64,000 nucleotides of DNA from Cyanophora paradoxa (lineage: Eukaryota > Glaucocystophyceae > Cyanophorales > Cyanophoraceae), in NCBI GenBank assembly GCA_004431415.1, contig QPMI01000088.1:1-64000 (forward strand), in the 5' to 3' direction. A model generated the notes under the pieces. That model was given only the letters and a program-made list of their open reading frames with translations, ran no database searches and had not been told where the DNA came from. Shown here piece by piece: positions 1 through 13,180 of the stretch. The stretch's first letter is position 1, and the number at the start of each line of letters is the position of its first letter. The translations under genes and the position numbers were made by a program.

Positions 1-3000
1 AAAAACGGGTGTCCGAGGGGGCGCTCAGTCGGCAAGGGGATCTGCGCTTGAGGCCACCCTGTGCATGTCAGATTTCGTACAGAGCTGCTTGCACTCTCTC
101 AAGGTGCAGGGAGGGGGTCGGCAGCCAAGGCGGCGACGGCCGGGGTACAGGAACATCTGGAACGGGATGCACACCTTGGGAAGCTTGCTTCGGGCAGCTG
201 GCAGTGAGGGCAAAAAAGGATCACTGCTGCTTTTTAAGGTCGGATTCAGTCTTGGATAGTGTAGGGCTGCTGCGCAAAAAATCCACGCTCCCCGCCGCCA
301 GGGTACAGGGTGGCGGGCCCTCTGCGAGAACGGGTGTCCGAGGGGGACGCTCAGTCGGCAAGGGGATCTGCGCTTGAGGCCACCCTGTGCATGTCAGATT
401 TCGTACAGAGCTGCCTGCACTCTCTCAAGGTGCAGGGAGGGGGTCGGCAGCCAAGGCGGCGACGGCCGGGGTACAGGAACATCTGGAACGGGATGCGCAC
501 CTTGGGACGGGAACTTTCGGAAGCTTGCTTCGGGCAGCTGGCAGTGAGTGCAAAAAAGATCACTGCTGCTGTTTAAGGTCGGATTCGGTCTTGGCTAGTG
601 TAGGGCTGCTGCGCAAAAAATCCACGCTCCCCGCCGCCAGGGTACAGGGTGGTGGGCCCTCTGCAAAAACGGGTGTCCGAGGGGGGCGCTCAGTCGGCAA
701 GGGGATCTGCGCTTGAGGCCACCCTGTGCATGTCAGATTTCGTGCAGAGCTGCCTGCACTCTCTCAAGGTGCATGCAGGGGGTCGGCAGCCAAGGCGGCG
801 ACGGCCGGGGTACAGGAACATCTGGAACGGGATGCGCACCTTGGGACGGGAACTTTCGGAAGCTTGCTTCGGGCAGCTGGCAGTGAGGGCAAAAAAGGAT
901 CACTGCTGCTGTTTAAGGTCGGATTCAGTCTTGGATAGGTTCGGGCTGCTGCGCAAAAAATCCACGCTCCCCGCCGCCAGGGTACAGGGTGGGACCCTCT
1001 GCAAAAACGGGTGTCCGAGGGGGCGCTCAGTGGCAAGGGATCTGCGCTTGAGGCCACCCTGTGCATGTCAGATTTCGTCAGAGCTGCCTGCACTCTCTCA
1101 GGTGCATGCAGGGGTCGGCAGCCAAGCGGCGACGGCCGGGGTACAGGAACATCTGGAACGGGATGCGCACCTTGGACGGGAACTTTTGGAAGCTTGCTTC
1201 GGGCAGCTGGCAGTGAGTGCAAAAAAGATCACTGCTGCTGTTTAAGGTCGGATTCGGTCTTGGCTAATGTAGGGCTGCTGCGCAAAAAATCCACGCTCCC
1301 CGCCGCCAGGGTACAGGGTGGTGGGCCCTCTGCAAAAACGGGTGTCCGAGGGGGGCGCTCAGTCGGCAAGGGGATCTGCGCTTGAGGCCACCCTGTGCAT
1401 GTCAGATTTCGTACAGAGCTGCTTGCACTCTCTCAAGGTGCAGGGAGGGGGTCGCAGCCAAGCGGCGACGGCCGGGGTACAGGAACATCTGGAACGGGAT
1501 GCGCACCTTGGGACGGAACTTCGAAGCTTGCTTCGGGCAGCTGCAGTGAGGGCAAAAAAGGATCACTGGAGCTGTTTAAGGTCGGATTCAGTCTTGGATA
1601 GGTTCGGGCTGCTGCGCAAAAAATCCACGCTCCCCGCCGCCAGGGTACAGGGTGGCGGACCCTCTGCAAAAACAGGTGTCCGAGGGGGGCGCTCAGTTGG
1701 CAAGGGGATCTGCGCTTGAGGCCACCCTGTGCATGTCAGATTTCGTGCAGAGCTGCCTGCACTCTCTCAAGGTGCATGCAGGGGGTCGGCAGCCAAGGCG
1801 GCGACGGCCGGGGTACAGGAACATCTGGAACGGGATGCGCACCTTGGGACGGGAACTTTTGGAAGCTTGCTTCGGGCAGCTGGCAGTGAGTGCAAAAAAG
1901 ATCACTGGAGCTGTTTAAGGTCGGATTCGGTCTTGGCTAGTGTAGGGCTGCTGCGCAAAAAATCCACGCTCCCCGCCGCCAGGGTACAGGGTGGTGGGCC
2001 CTCTGCAAAAACGGGTGTCCGAGGGGGACGCTCAGTCGGCAAGGGGATCTGCGCTTGAGGCCACCCTGTGCATGTCAGATTTCGTACAGAGCTGCCTGCA
2101 CTCTCTCAAGGTGCAGGGAGGGGGTCGGCAGCCAAGGCGGCGACGGCCGGGGTACAGGAACATCTGGAACGGGATGCGCACCTTGGGACGGGAACTTTCG
2201 AAGCTTGCTTCGGGCAGCTGGCAGTGAGGCAAAAAAGATCGCTGCTGCTGTTTAAGGTCGGACTCAGTCTTGGATAGGTTCGGGCTGCTGCGCAAAAAAT
2301 CCACGCTCCCGCCGCCAGGTACAGGGTGGTGGGCCTCTGTAAAAACGGGTGTCGGAGGGGGATGCTCAGTCGGCAAGGGGATCTGCGCTTGAGGCCACCC
2401 TGTGCATGTCAGATTTCGTCAGAGCTGCTTGCACTCTCTCAAGGTGCAGGAGGGGTCGGCAGCCAAGGTGGCGACGGCCGGGTACAGGAACTCTGGAACG
2501 GGATGCGCACCTTGGACGGAAGCTTGCTTCGGGCAGCTGGCAGTGAGGGCAAAAAAGGATCGCTGCTGCTGTTTAAGGTCGGATTCAGTCTTGGATAGTG
2601 TAGGCTGCTGCGCAAAAAATCCACGATACCCGCCGCCAGGGTACAGGGTGGGGCCCTCTGCAAAAATGGGTGTCCGAGGGGACGCTCAGTCGGCAAGGGG
2701 ATCTGCGCTTGAGGCCACCCTGTGCATGTCAGATTTCGTACAGAGCTGCCTGCACTCTCTCAAGGTGCAGGGAGGGGGTCGGCAGCCAAGGCGGCGACGG
2801 CCGGGGAACAGGAACATCTGGAACGGGATGCGCACCTTGGGACGGGAAGCTTGCTTCGGGCAGCTGGCAGTGAGGGCGAAAAAGGATCACTGCGCTGTTT
2901 AAGGTCGGATTCAGTCTTGGATAGGTTTGGGCTGCTGCGCAAAAAATCCACGCTCCCGCCGCCAGGTACAGGGTGGCGGACCCTCTGCAAAAACGGTGTC

Positions 3001-6000
3001 CGAGGGGGGCGCTCAGTCGGCAAGGGATCTGCGCTTGAGGCCACCTGTGCATGTCAGATTTCGTACAGAGCTGCCTGCACTCTCTCAAGGTGCATGCAGG
3101 GGGTCGGCAGCCAAGCGGCGACGGCCGGGGTACAGGAACATCTGGAACGGGATGCGCACCTTGGGACGGGAACTTTCGGAAGCTTGCTTCGGGCAGCTGG
3201 CAGTGAGGGCAAAAAAGATCACTGCTGCTGTTTAAGGTCGGATTCGGTCTTGGCTAGGTCGGGCTGCTGCGCAAAAAATCCACGCTCCCCGCCGCCAGGG
3301 TACAGGGTGGCGGACCCTCTGCAAAAACAGGTGTCCGAGGGGGGCGCTCAGTCGGCAAGGGGATCTGCGCTTGAGGCCACCCTGTGCATGTCAGATTTCG
3401 TGCAGGAGCTGCCTGCAATCTCTTAAGGTGCATGCAGGGGGTCGGCAGCCAGGCGGCGACGGCCGGGGTACAGAACATCTGGAACGGATGCGCACCTTGG
3501 GACGGAACTTCGGAAGCTTGCTTCGGGCAGCTGCAGTGAGGGCGAAAAGGATCACTGCTGCTGTTTAAGGTCGGATTCAGTCTTGGATAGGTTGGGCTGC
3601 TGCGCAAAAAGTCCACGCTCCCGCCGCCAGGGTACAGGGTGGTGGGCCCTCTGCAAAAACAGGTGTCCGAGGGGGGCGCTCAGTCGACAAGGGGATCTGC
3701 GCTTGAGGCCACCCTGTGCATGTCAGATTTCGTACAGAGCTGCCTGCACTCTCTCAAGGTGCATGCAGGGGGTCGGCAGCCAAGGCGGCGACGGCCGGGG
3801 TACAGGAACATCTGGAACGGGATGCGCACCTTGGGACGGGAACTTTCGGAAGCTTGCTTCGGGCAGCTGGCAGTGAGGGCAAAAAAGATCACTGCTGCTG
3901 TTTAAGGTCGGACTCAGTCTTGGATAGGTTTGGGCTGCTGCGCAAAAAATCCACGCTCCCCGCCGCCAGGGTACAGGGTGGCGGACCCTCTGCAAAAACG
4001 GGTGTCCGAGGGGGGCGCTCAGTCGGCAAGGGGATCTGCGCTTGAGGCCACCCTTTGCATGTCAGATTTCGTGCAGAGCTGCCTGCACTCTCTCAAGGTG
4101 CAGGGAGGGGGTCGGCAGCCAAGGCGGCGACGGCCGGGGTACAGGAACATCTGGAACGGGATGCGCACCTTGGGACAGGAAGCTTGCTTCGGGCAGCTGG
4201 CAGTGAGGGCAAAAAAGGATCACTGGAGCTGTTTAAGGTCGGATTCAGTTTTGGCTAATGTAGGGCTGCTGCGCAAAAAAACCACGCTCCCCGCCGCCAT
4301 GGTACAGGGTGGCGGACCCTCTGCAAAAACAGGTGTCCGAGGGGGACGCTCAGTCGGCAAGGGGATCTGCGCTTGAGGCCACCCTGTGCATGTCAGATTT
4401 CGTACAGAGCTGCCTGCACTCTCTCAAGGTGCAGGGAGGGGGTCGGCAGCCAAGGCGGCGACGGCCGGGGTACAGGAACATCTGGAACAGGATGCGCACC
4501 TTGGGACGGGAACTTTCGGAAGCTTGCTTCGGGCAGCTGGCAGTGAGGGCAAAAAAGATCACTGCTGCTGTTTAAGGTCGGATTCAGTCTTGGATAGGTT
4601 CGGGCTGCTGCGCAAAAAATCCACGCTCCCCGCCGCCAGGGTACAGGGTGGTGGGCCCTCTGCAAAAACGGGTGTCCAAGGGGGACGCTCAGTCGGCAAG
4701 GGGATCTGCGCTTGAGGCCACCCTGTGCATGTCAGATTTCGTACAGAGCTGCCTGCACTCTCTCAAGGTGCAGGGAGGGGGTCGGCAGCCAAGGCGGCGA
4801 CGGCTGGGGTACAGGAACATCTGGAACGGGATGCGCACCTTGGGACGGGAAGCTTGCTTCGGGCAGCTGGCAGTGAGGGCAAAAAAGGATCACTGCTCTG
4901 TTCAAGGTCGGATTCAGTCTTGGCTAGGGTCGGGCTGCTGCGCAAAAAATCCACGCTCCCCGCCGCCAGGGTACAGGGTGGCGGGCCCTCTGCGAGAACG
5001 GGTGTCCGAGGGGGACGCTCAGTCGGCAAGGGGATCTGCGCTTGAGGCCACCCTGTGCATGTCAGATTTCGTACAGAGCTGCCTGCACTCTCTCAAGGTG
5101 CATGCAGGGGGTCGGCAGCCAAGGCGGCGACGGCCGGGGTACAGGAACATCTGGAACGGGATGCGCACCTTGGGACGGGAACTTTTGGAAGCTTGCTTCG
5201 GGCAGCTGGCAGTGAGTGCAAAAAAGATCACTGCTGCTGTTTAAGGTCGGACTCAGTCTTGGATAGGTTTGGGCTGCTGCGCAAAAAATCCACGCTCCCC
5301 GCCGCCAGGGTACAGGGTGGTGGGCCCTCTGCAAAAACGGGTGTCCGAGGGGGACGCTCAGTCGGCAAGGGGATCTGCGCTTGAGGCCACCCTGTGCATG
5401 TCAGATTTCGTACAGAGCTGCCTGCACTCTCTCAAGGTGCAGGGAGGGGGTCGGCAGCCAAGGCGGCGACGGCCGGGGTACAGGAACATCTGGAACGGGA
5501 TGCGCACCTTGGGACGGGAACTTTCGGAAGCTTGCTTCGGGCAGCTGGCAGTGAGGGCAAAAAAGATCACTGCTGCTGTTTAAGGTCGGACTCAGTCTTG
5601 GATAGGTTCGGGCTGCTGCGCAAAAAATCCACGCTCCCCGCCGCCAGGGTACAGGGTGGTGGCCCTCTGTAAAAACGGGTGTCGGAGGGGGATGCTCAGT
5701 CGGCAAGGGGATCTGCGCTTGAGGCCACCCTGTGCATGTCAGATTTCGTACAGAGCTGCCTGCACGTGCACTCTCTCAAGGTGCAGGGAGGGGGTCGGCA
5801 GCCAAGGTGGCGACGGCCGGGGTACAGGAACATCTGGAACGGGATGCGCACCTTGGGACGGGAAGCTTGCTTCGGGCAGCTGGCAGTGAGGGCAAAAAGG
5901 ATCACTGCTGCTATTTAAGGTCGGATTCAGTCTTGGATAGTGTAGGGCTGCTGCGCAAAAAATCCACGATACCCGCCGCCAGGGTACAGGGTGGCGGGCC

Positions 6001-9000
6001 CTCTGCAAAAACGGGTGTCCGAGGGGGGCGCTCAGTCGGCAAGGGGATCTGCGCTTGAGGCCACCCTGTGCATGTCAGATTTCGTACAGAGCTGCTTGCA
6101 CTCTCTCAAGGTGCAGGGAGGGGGTCGGCAGCCAAGGCGGCGACGGCCGGGGTACAGGAACATCTGGAACGGGATGCGCACCTTGGGACGGGAACTTTCG
6201 GAAGCTTGCTTCGGGCAGCTGGCAGTGAGGGCAAAAAAGGATCACTGGAGCTGTTTAAGGTCCGATTCGGTCTTGGATAGGTTCGGGCTGCTGCGCAAAA
6301 AATCCACGCTCCCCGCCGCCAGGGTACAGGGTGGCGGACCCTCTGCAAAAACAGGTGTCCGAGGGGGGCGCTCAGTTGGCAAGGGGATCTGCGCTTGAGG
6401 CCACCCTGTGCATGTCAGATTTCGTGCAGAGCTGCCTGCACTCTCTCAAGGTGCATGCAGGGGGTCGGCAGCCAAGGCGGCGACGGCCGGGGTACAGGAA
6501 CATCTGGAACGGGATGCGCACCTTGGGACGGGAACTTTTGGAAGCTTGCTTCGGGCAGCTGGCAGTGAGTGCAAAAAAGATCACTGCTGCTGTTTAAGGT
6601 CGGACTCAGTCTTGGATAGGTTTGGGCTGCTGCGCAAAAAATCCACGCTCCCCGCCGCCAGGGTACAGGGTGGTGGGCCCTCTGCAAAAACGGGTGTCCG
6701 AGGGGGACGCTCAGTCGGCAAGGGGATCTGCGCTTGAGGCCACCCTGTGCATGTCAGATTTCGTACAGAGCTGCCTGCACTCTCTCAAGGTGCATGCAGG
6801 GGGTCGGCAGCCAAGGCGGCGACGGCCGGGGTACAGGAACATCTGGAACGGGATGCGCACCTTGGGACGGGAACTTTTGGAAGCTTGCTTCGGGCAGCTG
6901 GCAGTGAGTGCAAAAAAGATCACTGCTGCTGTTTAAGGTCGGACTCAGTCTTGGATAGGTTTGGGCTGCTGCGCAAAAAATCCACGCTCCCCGCCGCCAG
7001 GGTACAGGGTGGTGGGCCCTCTGCAAAAACGGGTGTCCGAGGGGGACGCTCAGTCGGCAAGGGGATCTGCGCTTGAGGCCACCCTGTGCATGTCAGATTT
7101 CGTACAGAGCTGCCTGCACTCTCTCAAGGTGCAGGGAGGGGGTCGGCAGCCAAGGCGGCGACGGCCGGGGTACAGGAACATCTGGAACGGGATGCGCACC
7201 TTGGGACGGGAACTTTCGGAAGCTTGCTTCGGGCAGCTGGCAGTGAGGGCAAAAAAGATCACTGCTGCTGTTTAAGGTCGGACTCAGTCTTGGATAGGTT
7301 CGGGCTGCTGCGCAAAAAATCCACGCTCCCCGCCGCCAGGGTACAGGGTGGTGGGCCCTCTGTAAAAACGGGTGTCGGAGGGGGATGCTCAGTCGGCAAG
7401 GGGATCTGCGCTTGAGGCCACCCTGTGCATGTCAGATTTCGTACAGAGCTGCCTGCACGTGCACTCTCTCAAGGTGCAGGGAGGGGGTCGGCAGCCAAGG
7501 TGGCGACGGCCGGGGTACAGGAACATCTGGAACGGGATGCGCACCTTGGGACGGGAAGCTTGCTTCGGGCAGCTGGCAGTGAGGGCAAAAAAGGATCACT
7601 GCTGCTATTTAAGGTCGGATTCAGTCTTGGATAGTGTAGGGCTGCTGCGCAAAAAATCCACGATACCCGCCGCCAGGGTACAGGGTGGCGGGCCCTCTGC
7701 AAAAACGGGTGTCCGAGGGGGGCGCTCAGTCGGCAAGGGGATCTGCGCTTGAGGCCACCCTGTGCATGTCAGATTTCGTACAGAGCTGCTTGCACTCTCT
7801 CAAGGTGCAGGGAGGGGGTCGGCAGCCAAGGCGGCGACGGCCGGGGTACAGGAACATCTGGAACGGGATGCGCACCTTGGGACGGGAACTTTCGGAAGCT
7901 TGCTTCGGGCAGCTGGCAGTGAGGGCAAAAAAGGATCACTGGAGCTGTTTAAGGTCCGATTCGGTCTTGGATAGGTTCGGGCTGCTGCGCAAAAAATCCA
8001 CGCTCCCCGCCGCCAGGGTACAGGGTGGCGGACCCTCTGCAAAAACAGGTGTCCGAGGGGGGCGCTCAGTTGGCAAGGGGATCTGCGCTTGAGGCCACCC
8101 TGTGCATGTCAGATTTCGTGCAGAGCTGCCTGCACTCTCTCAAGGTGCATGCAGGGGGTCGGCAGCCAAGGCGGCGACGGCCGGGGTACAGGAACATCTG
8201 GAACGGGATGCGCACCTTGGGACGGGAACTTTTGGAAGCTTGCTTCGGGCAGCTGGCAGTGAGTGCAAAAAAGATCACTGCTGCTGTTTAAGGTCGGACT
8301 CAGTCTTGGATAGGTTTGGGCTGCTGCGCAAAAAATCCACGCTCCCCGCCGCCAGGGTACAGGGTGGTGGGCCCTCTGCAAAAACGGGTGTCCGAGGGGG
8401 ACGCTCAGTCGGCAAGGGGATCTGCGCTTGAGGCCACCCTGTGCATGTCAGATTTCGTACAGAGCTGCCTGCACTCTCTCAAGGTGCAGGGAGGGGGTCG
8501 GCAGCCAAGGCGGCGACGGCCGGGGTACAGGAACATCTGGAACGGGATGCGCACCTTGGGACGGGAACTTTCGGAAGCTTGCTTCGGGCAGCTGGCAGTG
8601 AGGGCAAAAAAGATCACTGCTGCTGTTTAAGGTCGGACTCAGTCTTGGATAGGTTCGGGCTGCTGCGCAAAAAATCCACGCTCCCCGCCGCCAGGGTACA
8701 GGGTGGTGGGCCCTCTGTAAAAACGGGTGTCGGAGGGGGATGCTCAGTCGGCAAGGGGATCTGCGCTTGAGGCCACCCTGTGCATGTCAGATTTCGTACA
8801 GAGCTGCCTGCACGTGCACTCTCTCAAGGTGCAGGGAGGGGGTCGGCAGCCAAGGTGGCGACGGCCGGGGTACAGGAACATCTGGAACGGGATGCGCACC
8901 TTGGGACGGGAAGCTTGCTTCGGGCAGCTGGCAGTGAGGGCAAAAAAGGATCACTGCTGCTATTTAAGGTCGGATTCAGTCTTGGATAGTGTAGGGCTGC

Positions 9001-12000
9001 TGCGCAAAAAATCCACGATACCCGCCGCCAGGGTACAGGGTGGCGGGCCCTCTGCAAGAATGGGTGTCCGAGGGGGACGCTCAGTCGGCAAGGGGATCTG
9101 CGCTTGAGGCCACCCTGTGCATGTCAGATTTCGTACAGAGCTGCCTGCACTCTCTCAAGGTGCAGGGAGGGGGTCGGCAGCCAAGGCGGCGACGGCCGGG
9201 GAACAGGAACATCTGGAACGGGATGCGCACCTTGGGACGGGAAGCTTGCTTCGGGCAGCTGGCAGTGAGGGCGAAAAAGGATCACTGCTGCTGTTTAAGG
9301 TCGGATTCAGTCTTGGATAGGTTTGGGCTGCTGCGCAAAAAATCCACGCTCCCCGCCGCCAGGGTACAGGGTGGCGGACCCTCTGCAAAAACGGGTGTCC
9401 GAGGGGGGCGCTCAGTCGGCAAGGGGATCTGCGCTTGAGGCCACCCTGTGCATGTCAGATTTCGTACAGAGCTGCCTGCACTCTCTCAAGGTGCATGCAG
9501 GGGGTCGGCAGCCAAGGCGGCGACGGCCGGGGTACAGGAACATCTGGAACGGGATGCGCACCTTGGGACGGGAACTTTCGGAAGCTTGCTTCGGGCAGCT
9601 GGCAGTGAGGGCCAAAAAAGATCACTGCTGCTGTTTAAGGTCGGATTCAGTCTTGGATAGGTTCGGGCTGCTGCGCAAAAAATCCACGCTCCCCGCCGCC
9701 AGGGTACAGGGTGGCGGACCCTCTGCAAAAACAGGTGTCCGAGGGGGGCGCTCAGTCGGCAAGGGGATCTGCGCTTGAGGCCACCCTGTGCATGTCAGAT
9801 TTCGTGCGGAGCTGCCTGCAATCTCTTAAGGTGCATGCAGGGGGTCGGCAGCCAAGGCGGCGACGGCCGGGGTACAGGAACATCTGGAACGGGATGCGCA
9901 CCTTGGGACGGGAACTTTCGGAAGCTTGCTTCGGGCAGCTGGCAGTGAGGGCGAAAAAGGATCACTGCTGCTGTTTAAGGTCGGATTCAGTCTTGGATAG
10001 GTTTGGGCTGCTGCGCAAAAAGTCCACGCTCCCCGCCGCCAGGGTACAGGGTGGTGGGCCCTCTGCAAAAACAGGTGTCCGAGGGGGGCGCTCAGTCGAC
10101 AAGGGGATCTGCGCTTGAGGCCACCCTGTGCATGTCAGATTTCGTACAGAGCTGCCTGCACTCTCTCAAGGTGCATGCAGGGGGTCGGCAGCCAAGGCGG
10201 CGACGGCCGGGGTACAGGAACATCTGGAACGGGATGCGCACCTTGGGACGGGAACTTTCGGAAGCTTGCTTCGGGCAGCTGGCAGTGAGGGCAAAAAAGA
10301 TCACTGCTGCTGTTTAAGGTCGGACTCAGTCTTGGATAGGTTTGGGCTGCTGCGCAAAAAATCCACGCTCCCCGCCGCCAGGGTACAGGGTGGCGGACCC
10401 TCTGCAAAAACGGGTGTCCGAGGGGGGCGCTCAGTCGGCAAGGGGATCTGCGCTTGAGGCCACCCTTTGCATGTCAGATTTCGTGCAGAGCTGCCTGCAC
10501 TCTCTCAAGGTGCAGGGAGGGGGTCGGCAGCCAAGGCGGCGACGGCCGGGGTACAGGAACATCTGGAACGGGATGCGCACCTTGGGACAGGAAGCTTGCT
10601 TCGGGCAGCTGGCAGTGAGGGCAAAAAAGGATCACTGGAGCTGTTTAAGGTCGGATTCAGTTTTGGCTAATGTAGGGCTGCTGCGCAAAAAAACCACGCT
10701 CCCCGCCGCCATGGTACAGGGTGGCGGACCCTCTGCAAAAACAGGTGTCCGAGGGGGACGCTCAGTCGGCAAGGGGATCTGCGCTTGAGGCCACCCTGTG
10801 CATGTCAGATTTCGTACAGAGCTGCCTGCACTCTCTCAAGGTGCAGGGAGGGGGTTGGCAGCCAAGGCGGCGACGGCCGGGGTACAGGAACATCTGGAAC
10901 GGGATGCGCACCTTGGGACGGGAACTTTCGGAAGCTTGCTTCGGGCAGCTGGCGGTGAGGGCAAAAAAGGATCGCTGGAGCTGTTTAAGGTCGGATTCAG
11001 TCTTGGCTAATGTAGGGCTGCTGCGCAAAAAATCCACGCTCCCCGCCGCCAGGGTACAGGGTGGCGGACCCTCTGCAAAAACAGGTGTCCGAGGGGGGCG
11101 CTCAGTCGGCAAGGGGATCTGCGCTTGAGGCCACCCTGTGCATGTCAGATTTCGTGCGGAGCTGCCTGCACTCTCTCAAGGTGCATGCAGGGGGTCGGCA
11201 GCCAAGGCGGCGACGGCCGGGGTACAGGAACATCTGGAACGGGATGCGCACCTTGGGACGGGAACTTTTGGAAGCTTGCTTCGGGCAGCTGACAGTGAGT
11301 GCAAAAAAGATCACTGGAGCTGTTTAAGGTCGGATTCGGTCTTGGCTAATGTAGGGCTGCTGCGCAAAAAATCCACGCTCCCCGCCGCCAGGGTACAGGG
11401 TGGTGGGCCCTCTGCAAAAACGGGTGTCCGAGGGGGACGCTCAGTCGGCAAGGGGATCTGCGCTTGAGGCCACCCTGTGCATGTCAGATTTCGTACAGAG
11501 CTGCCTGCACTCTCTCAAGGTGCAGGGAGGGGGTCGGCAGCCAAGGCGGCGACGGCTGGGGTACAGGAACATCTGGAACGGGATGCGCACCTTGGGACAG
11601 GAAGCTTGCTTCGGGCAGCTGGCGGTGAGGGCAAAAAAGGATCACTGCTCTGTTTAAGGTCGGATTCAGTCTTGGCTAGGGTCGGGCTGCTGCGCAAAAA
11701 ATCCACGCTCCCCGCCGCCAGGGTACAGGGTGGCGGACCCTCTGCAAAAACGGGTGTCCGAGGGGGGCGCTCAGTCGGCAAGGGGATCTGCGCTTGAGGC
11801 CACCCTGTGCATGTCAGATTTCGTGCGGAGCTGCCTGCACTCTCTTAAGGTGCATGCAGGGGGTCGGCAGCCAAGCCGGCAACGGCCGGGGTACAGGAAC
11901 ATCTGGAACGGGATGCTCACCTTGGGACGGGAAGCTTGCTTTGGGCGCAGCTGGCAGTGAGTGCAAAAAGGATCAATGCTGCTGTTTAAGGTCGGATTCG

Positions 12001-12002
12001 GT
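1..12002 (+). repeat. Satellite array, ~339-bp monomer, about 36 direct copies
   Basis: A diagnostic block beginning GTGCATGTCAGATTTCGT recurs at 61, 387, 726, 1061, 1395, 1729, 2068, 2402, 2722, 3047, 3384, 3716, 4055, 4386, 4725 and so on to about 11808. The modal spacing is 339 bp; shorter units (~330 bp) lack a block next to the HindIII-like AAGCTTGCTTCGGG. Two monomer classes alternate: GTGCAGGGAGGGGG and GTGCATGCAGGGGG. A third variant carries a CGTGCA insertion (5732, 7425, 8780). Because 339 is a multiple of 3, reading frames run through units on both strands; I regard these as by-products, since no conserved domain, start or splice context is present. The array is cut by the window's left edge. 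A subtelomeric or centromeric satellite is the natural reading, but position on the chromosome cannot be seen. Confidence 0.95.
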
Positions 12003-12066
12003 TTTTGCCCTCACTGCCCTCACTTGCCCTCACTTTTTTGCCCTCACTTGCCCAATGCAGCAGTGA
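12003..12066. repeat. Inversion junction with short repeated TTTTGCCCTCACT motifs
   Basis: Direct satellite sequence stops after GGTCGGATTCGG and is followed by several imperfect copies of a TTTTGCCCTCACT(T) motif, then by the reverse complement of the satellite. The motif is itself the reverse complement of the AGTGAGGGCAAAAAA block inside each monomer, so the junction is a small local expansion of monomer sequence. It may be a true breakpoint scar or a fold-back artefact of assembly. Confidence 0.8.
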
Positions 12067-13180
12067 TCTTTTTTGCCCTCACTGCCAGCTGCCCGAAGCA
12101 AGCTTCCTGTCCCAAGGTGCGCATCCCGTTCCAGATGTTCCTGTACCCCGGCCGTCGCCGCCTTGGCTGCCGACCCCCTGCATGCACCTGGAGAGAGTGC
12201 AGGCAGCTCTGTACGAAATCTGACATGCACAGGGTGGCCTCAAGCGCAGATCCCCTTGCCGACTGAGCGTCCACCTCGGACACCCGTTTTTGCAGAGGGC
12301 CCGCCACCCTGTACCCTGGCGGCGGGGAGCGTGGATTTTTTGCGCAGCATTCCGAACCTATCCAAGACCGAATCAGACCTTACATAGCTCCAGTGGTCCT
12401 TTTTGCCCTCACTGCCAGCTGTCCGAACCAACCTTCCCGTCTCATGGTGTGCATCCCGTTCCAGATGTTCCTGTACCCCGGCCGTCGCCGCCTTGGCTGC
12501 CAACCCCCTCCCTGCACCTTGAGAGAGTGCAGGCAGCTCTGTACGAAATCTGACATGCAAAGGGTGGCCTCAAGCGCAGATCCCCTTGCCGACTGAGCGT
12601 CCACCTCGGACACCCGTTTTTGCAGAGGGCCCGCCACCCTGTACCCTGGCGGCGGGGAGCGTGGATTTTTTGCGCAGCAGCCCGACCCTAGCCAAGACCG
12701 AATCGGACCTTACATAGCAGCAGTGATCCTTTTTTGCCCTCACTGCCAGCTGCCCGAAGCAAGCTTCCCGTCCCAAGGTGCGCATCCCGTTCCAGATGTT
12801 CCTGTACCCCGGCCGTCGCCGCCTTGGCTGCCGACCCCCTCCCTGCACCTTGAGAGAGTGCACGTGCAGGCAGCTCTGTACGAAATCTGACATGCACAGG
12901 GTGGCCTCAAGCGCAGATCCCCTTGCCGACTGAGCGTCCCCCTCGGACACCCGTTTTTGCAGAGGGCCCGCCACCCGGTACCCTGGCGGCGGGGAGCGTG
13001 GATTTTTTGCGCAGCAGCCCTACACTATCCAAGACCGAATCGGACCTTAAATAGCTCCAGTGATCCTTTTTACACTCACTGCCAGCTGCCCGAAGCAAGC
13101 TTCCCGTCCCAAGGTGCGCATCCCGTTCCAGATGTTTCTGTACCCCGGCCGTCGCCGCCTTGGCTGCCGACCCCCTCCCT
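12055..13180 (-). repeat. Inverted arm of the satellite, about 3.3 copies
   Basis: The reverse complement of the same monomer is read here, including the reverse of GTGCATGTCAGATTTCG near 12213-12230, 12550 and 12890. Similarity stops abruptly at 13180 in the middle of a monomer, after CCGACCCCCTCCCT, and unrelated DNA begins. Together with 10.9-12.0 kb this makes a palindrome of over 1 kb per arm with a short spacer. Confidence 0.9.

Noticed and set aside
1-13180. Dozens of open frames of 60-230 codons on both strands of the satellite.
   Set aside because: They exist because the monomer length is a multiple of 3 and lacks stops in several frames at once; they end wherever a one-base indel occurs and show no conserved domain or splice context.
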